A stretch of 29,080 bases of DNA from Lentisphaeria bacterium UBA1791. GTDB taxonomy: Bacteria > Verrucomicrobiota > Lentisphaeria > Victivallales > Victivallaceae. The position numbers and the translations under genes are program-made. How positions within the stretch are numbered: the first letter of the stretch is position 1; each line of letters begins with the position of its first letter. Location of the stretch: the NCBI GenBank assembly GCA_002314455.1, contig DCFZ01000058.1, forward strand, positions 1 through 29,080, given 5' to 3'. Positions 8,804 through 16,360 of this stretch are shown here, in pieces. The notes under the pieces were generated by a model. That model was not told the origin of the DNA. It was given only the letters and a program-made list of their open reading frames with translations, and did not search any database.

Positions 8804-9715
8804 CTACGCGTCGACGACCGCAAACATCATCTGAATTCGGAATGCCACTTTGCCGTCGCAGATGATTTCGCCGGTGCCTTTGCCGAACTTCGCTTTGCTT
8901 GGCGGCAGCATCGAGCGGATGATCAGTTGATCGCCCGCGCCGACCGGGAAAAAGGATTCCGCTTTTTCGATCGCCATGAAAACGGCGATCTTGCCCGCGT
9001 TTTCGGGGCGGGAAAGGACGCTTGCGCAACCCGCCTGCGCCGAAATTTCACAGAGAATGGATTCCGGCAACACGGGGTAGGCGGGATCGCTGTTGGCGAA
9101 AAAGGGTTCATCCTGCGTTAAGTTTTTGACGACGCGGATCGTGTCGTCGCTCTGCTCGAGAATGTAATCAATCAGCAGAAACGGGAAACGATGCGGCAAC
9201 ACGTTGGCGATCTTGTTGGTGTCGAGCGCCACGTTTTCCGAGAGGTCGCACTCGGTGGGGAACTCCGGCATTGTCCGCACGAATTCCTTTTTGCGGACGT
9301 CGATGAGCAGCTGCGCTTCGCTCGTTAAGCCGCCGGCGGTGAAAAGTTTTGCCTTGTACTCGGCGCCTTCGTCCGTCTTCTGAATTGCTTCCAACTCGAT
9401 CTTGATGCGGTCGCCGGGGGTGACCGGACGGCGGAACTTGACTCTGGACGCGCATTTCAGATAAACGTCAAATTCTTCTTCCGGCTGGTAGGTCGCCCGG
9501 TAGGCGACTTCGGCGAGTTGCTTCATCGCTTCGAGCTGCAACACGCCCGGCATGATCGGATGCCCGGGAAAGTGCCCCTGAAAGAAAGGCTCGTTGACCG
9601 AAATGTTTTTCATCGCGACGAAATGCGTTTCATCGACGGCTTGCGCCCGGTCGAGCATCAGCATTTTGCCGGACAAAAGTTTTTTCAATTCAACCAGATC
9701 AAAATAACGATTCAT
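8804..9715 (-). CDS. Tandem hot-dog protein, FabZ-like, second domain degenerate
   Basis: This 303-residue protein is two FabZ-like hot-dog domains in a row. Domain 1 (about 1-145) has EPFFQGHFPGHPIMPGVLQL with the expected catalytic His48 and Glu62 of a 3-hydroxyacyl-ACP dehydratase. Domain 2 (about 165-303) opens with the typical LPHRFPFLLID, but the active-site stretch reads EPFFANSDPAYPVLPESI: the His is Ser209 while Glu223 remains. Domain 2 is therefore probably not a dehydratase. The start is fixed by GAGGAG 9 nt upstream of the ATG at 9715; the nearer ATG abuts the GAGGAG site. The gene lies 13 nt after the lpxC stop. Its job may be acyl-ACP supply for lipid A or fatty acids; a specialised acyl-ACP-binding role is also possible. 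Confidence 0.87.
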   Translation of the reverse strand: MNRYFDLVELKKLLSGKMLMLDRAQAVDETHFVAMKNISVNEPFFQGHFPGHPIMPGVLQLEAMKQLAEVAYRATYQPEEEFDVYLKCASRVKFRRPVTPGDRIKIELEAIQKTDEGAEYKAKLFTAGGLTSEAQLLIDVRKKEFVRTMPEFPTECDLSENVALDTNKIANVLPHRFPFLLIDYILEQSDDTIRVVKNLTQDEPFFANSDPAYPVLPESILCEISAQAGCASVLSRPENAGKIAVFMAIEKAESFFPVGAGDQLIIRSMLPPSKAKFGKGTGEIICDGKVAFRIQMMFAVVDA

Positions 9716-9728
9716 ATCAGGCATCTCC

Positions 9729-10574
9729 TCAATTTGATGCGGCGATTTCTTTGGCGAGCAATCCGGCGAGTTCCACATTGCGCGGATGGCCGGGACGAAT
9801 GGCGATGACGTTGCCGCGGATCCTTCGTCCGGCAAGGTAGAGGTCGCCGATCAGATCGAGTATCTTGTGCCGGACGATCTCGTTGTTGAAGCGCAATTTT
9901 TCCTTGCAGATGATCGCGCCCTGATGAATGATCGCGGCGGCGTCGAGACTGCCGCCTTTGCAAAGGCCCGCCGCCATCAGCATGCGCAGATCGCTGTAGT
10001 CGACGAAGGTGCGCCCCGGGGCGATCTCCTGATAATAAGCGTCGGTCGTCAGCGTGAATTCAAAGAACTGCGGATCAAACGGACAACCCTTGAACTGGGT
10101 GACGCAGCTGATCTTCAATTCGTCGGGGTTGGGGAAAATGACGATCTGCGTGCCGCCGGAAACGACGCGAAGCGGCTGGGCAGGCGTGAAGTATTTCGCC
10201 TCGGCGTCCTGCTCGACGGCGCCGCATTTGCGGATCAGGTCAAAGAACTGCAGACTGCTCCCGTCGCAGATCGGCGGCTCGGGCCCGCTCATATCGACGA
10301 TGCAGTTGTCGATGAAATTGGCGTGGAGCGCCGACATGATGTGCTCAATGGTGTAGACTGCCGCGTTGCCCGATGCAATGGTCGTGCCGCGCTGGACATC
10401 GACGACGTTGGCGACCGCGCCGCGCACGACGGGCTTGCCCGGCAGATCGACCCGGCAGAAACTGATGCCGGTATTTTCCGGGGCAGGGCGCAGATGCAGC
10501 GTCGCCCGGGCTCCGGTGTGAAGTGCAATGCCGGAAAGTTCCCCTTCCGATGCAATGGTTCGTTGTTTTTCCAT
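9729..10574 (-). CDS. lpxC: UDP-3-O-acyl-N-acetylglucosamine deacetylase LpxC
   Basis: LpxC is the zinc deacetylase that commits UDP-acyl-GlcNAc to lipid A synthesis. The 281-residue protein carries the GIALHTG start motif (15-21), the zinc ligands His78 (TIEHIMSAL), His236 and Asp240 (RHKILDLIGD), and the catalytic His263 (PGHPRNVELA). GRTFVDYSDL (188-197) is the usual segment before the substrate passage. A good AGGA site precedes the ATG. It heads the minus-strand operon with the FabZ-like gene, ftsA and ftsZ; lpxC-fabZ neighbourhood or fusion is common in several Gram-negative phyla, whereas direct continuation into ftsA-ftsZ links envelope and division genes. The promoter overlaps that of miaA. 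Confidence 0.96.
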   Translation of the reverse strand: MEKQRTIASEGELSGIALHTGARATLHLRPAPENTGISFCRVDLPGKPVVRGAVANVVDVQRGTTIASGNAAVYTIEHIMSALHANFIDNCIVDMSGPEPPICDGSSLQFFDLIRKCGAVEQDAEAKYFTPAQPLRVVSGGTQIVIFPNPDELKISCVTQFKGCPFDPQFFEFTLTTDAYYQEIAPGRTFVDYSDLRMLMAAGLCKGGSLDAAAIIHQGAIICKEKLRFNNEIVRHKILDLIGDLYLAGRRIRGNVIAIRPGHPRNVELAGLLAKEIAASN

Positions 10575-10593
10575 AAGAAATCCTAAAAAAAAT

Positions 10594-10622
10594 TTGCAAT
10601 TTTACGATTCACATACCATAAT
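10594..10622 (+). promoter_or_regulatory. Promoter of miaA
   Basis: TTGCAA (10594-10599), a 17-bp spacer and CATAAT (10617-10622) point toward miaA. The -10 box overlaps the opposing lpxC -10 box by three bases, so the two promoters cannot be open together. Confidence 0.5.
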
Positions 10623-10648
10623 ATGTACGCGACGCAGGAAAAATACAA
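10620..10648 (-). promoter_or_regulatory. Promoter of the lpxC-ftsZ operon
   Basis: On the minus strand TTGTAT (10643-10648) is separated by 17 bp from CATATT (10620-10625), about 45 nt before the lpxC start. It overlaps the divergent miaA promoter. Confidence 0.5.
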
Positions 10649-10665
10649 CACGAATTTGAAAAAAA

Positions 10666-11556
10666 ATGACGGATTTTCACCATTCTTCCCGTAGGGAAGT
10701 TAAAGTCATCGCCATCACCGGTCCCACCGCCACCGGCAAAACCCGCCTTGCCGTCGAACTGGCGCGCCGTTTCAACGGCGAGATCGTCAGTGTCGATTCG
10801 CGCCAGGTGTACCGCGGTCTTGACCTCGGCACCGGCAAGGACGTCGAGGAGTACGGCGAGATTCCCTGTCACTTGCTCGACGTCGCCGATCCGGCGAGCG
10901 AGGAATACAATCTTTACCGTTATCTGCACGATGCTTTTGCCGCAATCGACGAGATCGACCGCCGGGGCAAACAGGTGATTCTCTGCGGCGGCAGTGCGCT
11001 TTACCTTGCGGCGTTGCTGCAGGATTACCGCTTGCCCGGCGCGGAGCGCGACCACAGGATCGCGCGTCAACGCCGCGACCTCGACGAAAAGGCTTCCTTT
11101 TGCGCCGAGGTCAAACTGAATGCGCTGACAATCGGCGTGCTTTTTCCGCGCGACGAAGTGCGGCAACGCATTGAGGAGCGGTTGGACAAACGCTTTGACG
11201 CCGGGATGATCGACGAAGTGAAAAACCTCGTGCAACGCGGTGTTTCCTACGAAAAACTGGATTATTTCGGCTTGGAATACCGCGAGATCGGGCGTTTTCT
11301 GCAGGGCGTGTGCGATTTTGCCGCGATGCGGCAGAGTCTGCTCAATCACATCCGCCAGTTTGCCAAGCGGCAGGATATTTTCTTTCGCAAGATGGAGCGC
11401 GAGGGGGTGGCAATTCACTGGGTCAGGCGCGGCGACGCCGCCGAGGCGGGAGAATTGGCGGAACTTTTTCTGCACGATCAGCCGTTGCCCGGGATCAGCT
11501 TCCGGCTCGCCGATTTCCACAACGCGCCCATTCGCGCGGGCAAGGTCAGAAAGTAA
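10666..11556 (+). CDS. miaA: tRNA dimethylallyltransferase MiaA
   Basis: MiaA transfers a dimethylallyl group to N6 of adenosine-37 in tRNAs reading codons that begin with U. The 296-residue protein shows the P-loop GPTATGKT (19-26), DSRQVYRGLDLGTGK (44-58), the GGSALYL motif near 108-114 and FAKRQDIFFRKME near 235-247, the counterpart of the usual AKRQ..WFR signature. The start is chosen because it is the first ATG before the conserved VIAITGP strand; the ribosome-binding site is poor. The 3' end overlaps the convergent racemase gene by 11 nt. With TsaE and MtaB it is one of three position-37 tRNA modification genes in the window. Confidence 0.95.
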   Translation: MTDFHHSSRREVKVIAITGPTATGKTRLAVELARRFNGEIVSVDSRQVYRGLDLGTGKDVEEYGEIPCHLLDVADPASEEYNLYRYLHDAFAAIDEIDRRGKQVILCGGSALYLAALLQDYRLPGAERDHRIARQRRDLDEKASFCAEVKLNALTIGVLFPRDEVRQRIEERLDKRFDAGMIDEVKNLVQRGVSYEKLDYFGLEYREIGRFLQGVCDFAAMRQSLLNHIRQFAKRQDIFFRKMEREGVAIHWVRRGDAAEAGELAELFLHDQPLPGISFRLADFHNAPIRAGKVRK

Positions 11557-12430
11557 AGAGATCCTTGTCGCGCAACGGCGTTTGCAACGCGCGGGAAAGC
11601 TCCGGCGCGCGCATTTCGATCAACGGCGCGATCGCCGCACGCTTTTCGCGGGAAATTTCAATGCGACTCAACAGTTTTACCGCGATGTGCGGCTCGATCT
11701 TTCCTTGCCAGTCGGGGAGGATCTCGTCGACGACGCGGCGATTCGGATTGAGCAACGTCACGCGGACGAAATAACGCGAAAACTCCTCCTGCCACGCATC
11801 GGCGTAGCCGAAATGGGTACAGCAGAGCGCAAGCAGCAATTCTCCGCGCGGAAACTGCGCCGCCGCCTGCCGCGCGTAGTTGCGGATCATCTGACGGACG
11901 ACCGCGCCGTGCGGTGCGTATTCGATCTGGGTGGCAAGCCCCGGACAACCGAGTTCGGCGATGTGCGCACGCGTTGATCCGTTTGCCGTCAACTGCCGCG
12001 AGTAAAAGCGGCTCTGCGCCGTCGTCGTCGTGCCGCAGATCAGCAAATTGGCGTCCGGCTTTTTCTGCAATGCTTCGGCGAGAAGTTGCGTCACCGGGTG
12101 AAGCATTGTCTGGGCGGGAAAAGGCAACTTGACTGCGCCGTCGGCGAGCAACGTCGAGATGGTGTTGCACCCGTAGACGACAAGATCGGGGTTCATTTTG
12201 GCGATCGCTTCGTTGACCTGATGCAACGCCTGCAATTTGGTTTTGAGGTCGGGCAGCTGGTTGAAACCGACGCCGGGGCGGGGCCAGGCGTTGAAGCAGA
12301 TGATTTCAAGCTCGCGAAACCGGCATCCGGTGCGGAGTTCGGCGATGAAATTGGCGGCGACGTCGAGCGTCCCCAGCCCCGAGTCGCAAAAAACGACGCG
12401 ACCGATCGGAGGAAAATCTTTTTGCATCAT
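11546..12430 (-). CDS. murI: Glutamate racemase-like protein
   Basis: This 294-residue protein belongs to the aspartate/glutamate racemase superfamily. MurI makes D-glutamate for peptidoglycan. The catalytic set is present: Asp16-Ser17 in FCDSGLG, Cys88-Asn89-Thr90 in YGCNTIST, and Cys204-Thr205-His206 in CCTHFG. The substrate loop differs: where MurI normally has an ARxPYG-like motif, this protein has FNAWPRPGVGF (46-56), so specificity for glutamate is not assured. Two adjacent ATGs (12430 and 12427) are possible starts, neither with a strong ribosome-binding site. The gene lies 5 nt after the LacI-family gene, so both are likely on one transcript, and it converges on miaA with an 11-nt overlap. 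Confidence 0.78.
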   Translation of the reverse strand: MMQKDFPPIGRVVFCDSGLGTLDVAANFIAELRTGCRFRELEIICFNAWPRPGVGFNQLPDLKTKLQALHQVNEAIAKMNPDLVVYGCNTISTLLADGAVKLPFPAQTMLHPVTQLLAEALQKKPDANLLICGTTTTAQSRFYSRQLTANGSTRAHIAELGCPGLATQIEYAPHGAVVRQMIRNYARQAAAQFPRGELLLALCCTHFGYADAWQEEFSRYFVRVTLLNPNRRVVDEILPDWQGKIEPHIAVKLLSRIEISREKRAAIAPLIEMRAPELSRALQTPLRDKDLFTF

Positions 12431-12435
12431 GATTG

Positions 12436-13440
12436 CTACGAACTGTGCCGGATCAACAGCGTCGGGGCGAGTTTCTGCCGCACCGGCAACCCCGAAGTGT
12501 CGCCGCAGAGGTGATCGGCGGCGAGTTCCGCCAGATGGTCGTAATCAAGCGCGACCGTCGTCAAGGTGGGGAAAAGCTGTTCGCTCAACGGGATGTTGTC
12601 GCATCCGCAGATTGCGACGTCGCGGGGGATTTCAAGGTTGTGCTGACGCAGCACGCGTACCGCGGCGACGGCGAGTTCATCGGTCGTGGCGATCGCGTCG
12701 AACGCAATGCCGCAAGCGAGAAATTTTTCCAGCGCTTCGGCGGCGTTTTGCGGGGTGAAATTGCAACGCACGATCAATTTCGGATCGATCTCGATGTGAT
12801 TTTTCTGCAGTGTTTCGCGGTAGCCGGTTTCCAATTCGCGGGCGAAGGGGTGGTCTTCCGGACCGTTGAGCAACAAAATGCGCTTGCGTTTGCGCGACAG
12901 CAAATGCCGGGTCTGCAAACGCGCCGCTTCGACGTTGTCAAAGGTCAGCGAACTGTACGCCGCATCGTCGTCCGGAATGCCGGGGTTGTCGAGCAACAGT
13001 ACGCCGGGGAATCCGCACTGGAGCGCGAGAAGTTGCTTTTCGGGGAAATCGCCGATGACGACGACCGCCGCCGATTCGCTGTTGCGCATCGAATCGAGGA
13101 TGCGGGTAAAGGCGTCGTAATCGCCGTTGGCGAAACGGGTCATGCAGACATAGCCCTTTTCGGCGAGCCGCTGCTCCAGCGCGATCAAGAGTCGAAAGGC
13201 GAAAACCGGTACGCTTTTGCGGCGGAATCCGACCAGCAACTGGATCTTTTGCGGTTCCTGACTGGCGACGGGGCGTCCCTGCCGGGTCTGGCGGAAGTAA
13301 CCGAGCTTTTGCGCCGCTTTCAGGATGCGTTCGCGGGTCTCGGCGTTGATGCGGGTCTTTTGCCGCAATGCACGGCTGACCGTCATACTGCTGGTGCCGC
13401 AGACGGCGGCGACGTCGGCGATGGTGATGCGTTTTTTCAT
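12436..13440 (-). CDS. LacI-family transcriptional regulator
   Basis: A 334-residue regulator with the N-terminal LacI helix-turn-helix ITIADVAAVCGTSSMTVSRAL (about 5-25), hinge region near 45-60 and a periplasmic-binding-protein-like sensor domain including CGCDNIPLSEQLFPTLTTV near the end, the usual LacI-family dimer segment. Its ligand is unknown; the family mostly senses sugars. A longer start at 13470 lies inside the putative promoter/operator, so I use 13440. It is transcribed with the racemase-like gene after a 5-nt gap. A palindrome over its own -10 box suggests autoregulation. Confidence 0.9.
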   Translation of the reverse strand: MKKRITIADVAAVCGTSSMTVSRALRQKTRINAETRERILKAAQKLGYFRQTRQGRPVASQEPQKIQLLVGFRRKSVPVFAFRLLIALEQRLAEKGYVCMTRFANGDYDAFTRILDSMRNSESAAVVVIGDFPEKQLLALQCGFPGVLLLDNPGIPDDDAAYSSLTFDNVEAARLQTRHLLSRKRKRILLLNGPEDHPFARELETGYRETLQKNHIEIDPKLIVRCNFTPQNAAEALEKFLACGIAFDAIATTDELAVAAVRVLRQHNLEIPRDVAICGCDNIPLSEQLFPTLTTVALDYDHLAELAADHLCGDTSGLPVRQKLAPTLLIRHSS

Positions 13441-13469
13441 GAAGTGAACCAAAACAAATAAATGAAACA

Positions 13470-13505
13470 ATGTTTTAACATATACGATAAATACTTATTT
13501 TTCAA
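13470..13505 (-). promoter_or_regulatory. Promoter of the lacI-murI pair with overlapping palindrome
   Basis: On the minus strand TTGAAA (13500-13505) is followed after 17 bp by TATGTT (13477-13482). The palindrome ATGTT-tt-AACAT (13470-13481) covers the -10 box and the likely start point, a natural place for a repressor to bind. It lacks the central CG of classic LacI-family operators, so the operator reading is tentative. Confidence 0.5.
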
Positions 13506-13578
13506 TGGAAAAGTGCACGATTTGTGATAAAAAATGTTAAAAAAAATTGAAATAACACAGAAAACTTTTTTCCGCCGC

Positions 13579-13607
13579 TTGAAAAAATCTTCGAGGTGTG
13601 ATATTTT
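13579..13607 (+). promoter_or_regulatory. Promoter of tRNA-Leu
   Basis: TTGAAA (13579-13584), 17 bp, TATTTT (13602-13607). The tRNA 5' end lies 11 nt after the -10 box, so the leader is only a few bases long. Confidence 0.6.
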
Positions 13608-13617
13608 AAAAAACCGT

Positions 13618-13702
13618 GCCGGAGTGGCGGAATGGCAGACGCACTTGACTCAAAATCAAGCGGGTAACCCCCATATGGGTTCAAGTCCCATCTCCGGTAC
13701 CA
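13618..13702 (+). tRNA. tRNA-Leu (CAA anticodon)
   Basis: The 85-nt sequence folds as a class II tRNA. The acceptor stem pairs GCCGGAG with CTCCGGT (one terminal G-U), the anticodon stem CTTGA/TCAAG encloses CTCAAAA with anticodon CAA, and a variable arm with GGG/CCC pairing precedes the T arm ATGGG-TTCAAGT-CCCAT. The discriminator is A and the CCA end is encoded in the DNA (13700-13702). It reads UUG codons. tRNA-Leu genes are frequent integration sites, and an accessory block begins about 700 bp downstream, but I see no second copy of the tRNA 3' end in the window. Confidence 0.96.
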
Positions 13703-13727
13703 TTTTTTTGCCCTGATGGCAAAAAAA
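13703..13727. other. Stem-loop directly after tRNA-Leu
   Basis: TTTTTTTGCC and GGCAAAAAAA form a 10-bp stem with loop CTGAT. The T run precedes and the A run follows the GC part, the reverse of a normal intrinsic terminator, so whether it stops transcription is uncertain; it may belong to the mini-hairpin array that follows. Confidence 0.6.
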
Positions 13728-13728
13728 T

Positions 13729-13828
13729 ATGAAGCCTGACAAGGCTTCGCTTCATACATTGCAGATGTGCCTCATACGCCGAAGTCGTGCTTCATGGCAC
13801 GCGGTACCGCTTCATTGCGCGAAGCGCC
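13729..13828. repeat. Five-unit, 20-nt-periodic mini-hairpin array
   Basis: A 7-nt element recurs every 20 nt exactly: ATGAAGC (inverted) at 13729, then GCTTCAT at 13749, GCCTCAT at 13769, GCTTCAT at 13789 and GCTTCAT at 13809. Each is followed by a different 13-nt segment, several of which are self-complementary, such as ACAT-tgcag-ATGT and GCGC-gaa-GCGC. The first unit also makes the stem GAAGCCT-gaca-AGGCTTC (13731-13748). No coding function is apparent. The remaining sequence to 13904 (C-rich, including a C8 run near 13850) shows nothing recognisable. Confidence 0.75.
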
Positions 13829-13904
13829 ACCGCCCGCCTTTGGTATTCCCCCCCCTTGGGACGAAAAGACGGCGAGTCTCAAACGTTCGATTTTCTGCGA
13901 TATA

Positions 13905-14333
13905 TCATTCACTGAAAAAGAAGCCGCTGCGGTTTCCTTCGCCGCGGCCGGAGGAGTTATCCCATGACGGCAGCATTGGATCCCGGAATCTCGTGCTTCC
14001 GCCGAAGGTGTAGGACTCGCCGACGGTATTTCCCTGGTTATCCCGGTAGGTCGTCGTGCCGCCGAATGTCGTCGACGTACCGACGAGCATGCCGTGGCTG
14101 TCGCGGTAGCTCGTTCTTATGTCGTCACTCGTCGACGTGCCGACGAGCATGCCGCTACTGTCGCGATAGGTCGTATGGTCGCCATCGGTGTTGGATCGCA
14201 GGACGATCCTGCTGGAGTCGTCGAGGTAGGTCGTCGACGTGCCGTCATAGGTATATCCGCTGACGATACGGCGATCTTCTGCGAAACAGCAAACGGAGGC
14301 AACGGCGAAAATTGCGATGATGATTTTTTTCAT
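13905..14333 (-). CDS. Small exported protein with 20-residue repeats
   Basis: I do not know a function for this 142-residue protein. Residues 1-18 form a clear signal peptide (Lys-rich start, hydrophobic core, likely cleavage after CFA). The rest is built of repeats with an exact 20-residue period: TTYLD at 34, TTYRD at 54, TSYRD at 74, TTYRD at 94 and TRFRD at 114, with intervening GMLVGTST or similar. The pattern suggests a regular beta-rich, surface or periplasmic structure. The start at 14333 has a strong AGGAG site and a near-consensus promoter; the in-frame ATG at 14390 lies within the promoter and is rejected. The C-terminus is Gly/Ser/Phe-rich. Confidence 0.85.
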   Translation of the reverse strand: MKKIIIAIFAVASVCCFAEDRRIVSGYTYDGTSTTYLDDSSRIVLRSNTDGDHTTYRDSSGMLVGTSTSDDIRTSYRDSHGMLVGTSTTFGGTTTYRDNQGNTVGESYTFGGSTRFRDPMLPSWDNSSGRGEGNRSGFFFSE

Positions 14334-14361
14334 TTTTTTGTCTCCTTTTGTTTCCCTATTT

Positions 14362-14390
14362 ATTATAATGGTTTTTGTGCGATTTTTCAA
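14362..14390 (-). promoter_or_regulatory. Promoter of the exported repeat protein
   Basis: On the minus strand TTGAAA (14385-14390), 17 bp and TATAAT (14362-14367). It is the closest to consensus of all promoters in the window. The polyvalent-like reading frame on the plus strand begins within or just beyond it, so the accessory block starts right at this promoter. Confidence 0.75.
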
Positions 14391-14928
14391 GCGCCGAAAA
14401 TTTCTGTGACGGGAAGTGTTATCTCATCGCCGATCGCATCAACCCCGGTCGCGTCTTTTCGCGCGTGATGCATGAATATGTCGTACACTTCGGTTTGCGG
14501 AAGACGATGGGACAGGAAAACTTCGACGCGCTGATGGATCAGATCTGGAATGATCACGGTCAGGAGATTCTCGACAGCGCATGGGTCCAGGCTTACGGCT
14601 ACGATAAAGAGCAGACGGCCGCCATGTGGGAGGAATATCATAATCTCGATGAAAACGATCCGCGCGCCATGGAACTGCGCCAGAAAATAAGCGAGCGCCC
14701 CGAGTATCAGGGGCGCATGCTTGCCGAGGAGTGGCTTGCCCGCAAAGCCGAGGCGATGGCTGCCGAAATGCGCGCCGGCATTGAATCCGCCGAAATGACC
14801 AGATGGCGCAAATTCCTCGCTAAATTCCGCAAGTTCCTCGCCGATCACCACCTTTTGCCCAGAAGTTATCTCAACCGGCTCGACGATCGCACGCTCACGG
14901 ATATGCTTTGCAAGGTCGGCCGCAATGC

Positions 14929-14983
14929 CGGGTATCAGATCGATGCCGACGGTTTCGGCGCGGTTGAGGATGGGGGGATGGCG
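14929..14983 (+). repeat. Linker repeat copy A (3' half only)
   Basis: This 55-bp segment encodes GYQIDADGFGAVEDGGMA and differs from the matching part of copy B at two positions. The 5' half of the repeat is absent here, where the repeat instead joins the upstream peptidase-like segment. Confidence 0.85.
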
Positions 14984-15504
14984 AGTATTGCAGAGTTTGA
15001 GGACGGGTTGCTTTTTGTCGACGTGAAGGTCGATCAACATCTTTTTGACGGACTTGATCGTGATCAGGCCGGTGCGTTAGCTCAAAAAATAATAAAGGAT
15101 CGTTTTTCCGGAACTGTAATCGGAAAAAAGAATTTCGCGTTTGTAAACAAAACTGCCGGAAATTGGTATCGTTACCCATCTACTCACATTGATGATGACG
15201 TTGTTTATAAAGCAAAAATGCGAGCGTCAACCGAATTGGACAATTTGCTTGACGCAGGAAAACCGAAGCCGGATAAAAAAGACGGAGAAGCCGGACACGT
15301 ACATCAAAATGTTGACAGTTTCAGTTATTTTGAAACCGTTTTTAAGGTCGGAGACAGGTTTTATCAAGGACTTGTCAACATCATGAACAACAATATAGGG
15401 AAATTGTTTAAGGATGTAACAAAAATCAAAGACATCACCGAGGCTATAAGTAACTCATACGGAAAAAATCCGAAGTTTACATACCTCAACGATGTCTCTA
15501 ATAC

Positions 15505-15643
15505 TAATATAAACGCTTTTGGCGATTTGTCAAGTGGGGATTCGAAAAAATCTGGAAGGGGGAGCGTTGGCAGAGGAAACGGGTATGACGGGTATCAGAT
15601 CGACGCCGACGGTGTCGGCGCGGTTGAGGATGGGGGGATGGCG
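15505..15643 (+). repeat. Linker repeat copy B (full length)
   Basis: The full 139-bp unit encodes NINAFGDLSSGDSKKSGRGS followed by VGRGNGYDGYQIDADGVGAV. Its last 128 bp align without gaps to copy D with nine differences. It separates the first and second domain modules. Confidence 0.9.
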
Positions 15644-16296
15644 GCGGTTGATGCAAATGGGAATCCGCTTTTTGGTGTAATGGGTAAAGATAATCTAATG
15701 ACGGCAGAGGCGATTTTGAAAGATCCGTCGATTGATATTGAAACGCTTCTTATCAACGACAAGGGAAATATCAACTGGGGACAGATTGAACCGGAGATCG
15801 CGCAAGCAGGAAAAAATTTCAATTTAAAGGCATGGCCGATCCGGTTGAAAAAAGGTATTCATCGCGGCGAGCATCAAGGTTTTGGGCTTGCTCATTTCTA
15901 TGAACAACATGCAGAAAAACTATTTGGGAAGGGATATCGTGATTTAAGTGATTTCATTTATAAGGTTTTTTACTACAAGGGAAAAGTCTACGCGTCAACA
16001 GACGGAAAGAAAGTACGTCTTGAAATTACGCCGGAAAAGGGAAATCGTATCGGAATCATCGATTTGATGCCGAAGGACGGATTTTATTCCATTGTAACGG
16101 CTTTTCCGAGAGACTTGGATTATTATAAAATCCAAGGGAAATTGATTTGGCAGCGTCCCGGGGATGGCAGAGCAAGTATTGACTCCTCTGCCTCTGTAAC
16201 GCCCCCCAGCAAGCAACGAACTGGGTACCTTGGACGGGCTATTGCTGTCAATGATGTTGCAAACAACAATCGCAACTCTGGCTCCAAATCTGATTA

Positions 16297-16360
16297 TAAT
16301 ATAAACGCTTTTGGCGATTTGTCAAGTGTGGATTCGAAAAAATCCGGAAGGGGGAGCGTT
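16297..16360 (+). repeat. Linker repeat copy C (5' half only)
   Basis: 64 bp match copy B with two differences, from TAATATAAACGC to the end of the SGRGSV codons; it then switches abruptly to a different module (SGLNDDKN, then NVSPQKL). Confidence 0.9.

Noticed and set aside
13703..13727. Intrinsic terminator of tRNA-Leu
   Set aside because: The GC stem is preceded by T and followed by A on the plus strand, the reverse of a terminator's tracts; kept only as a stem-loop.
13729..13828. CRISPR array
   Set aside because: The constant part is only 7 nt and the inserts 13 nt and partly palindromic; CRISPR repeats and spacers are longer, and no cas gene is present.
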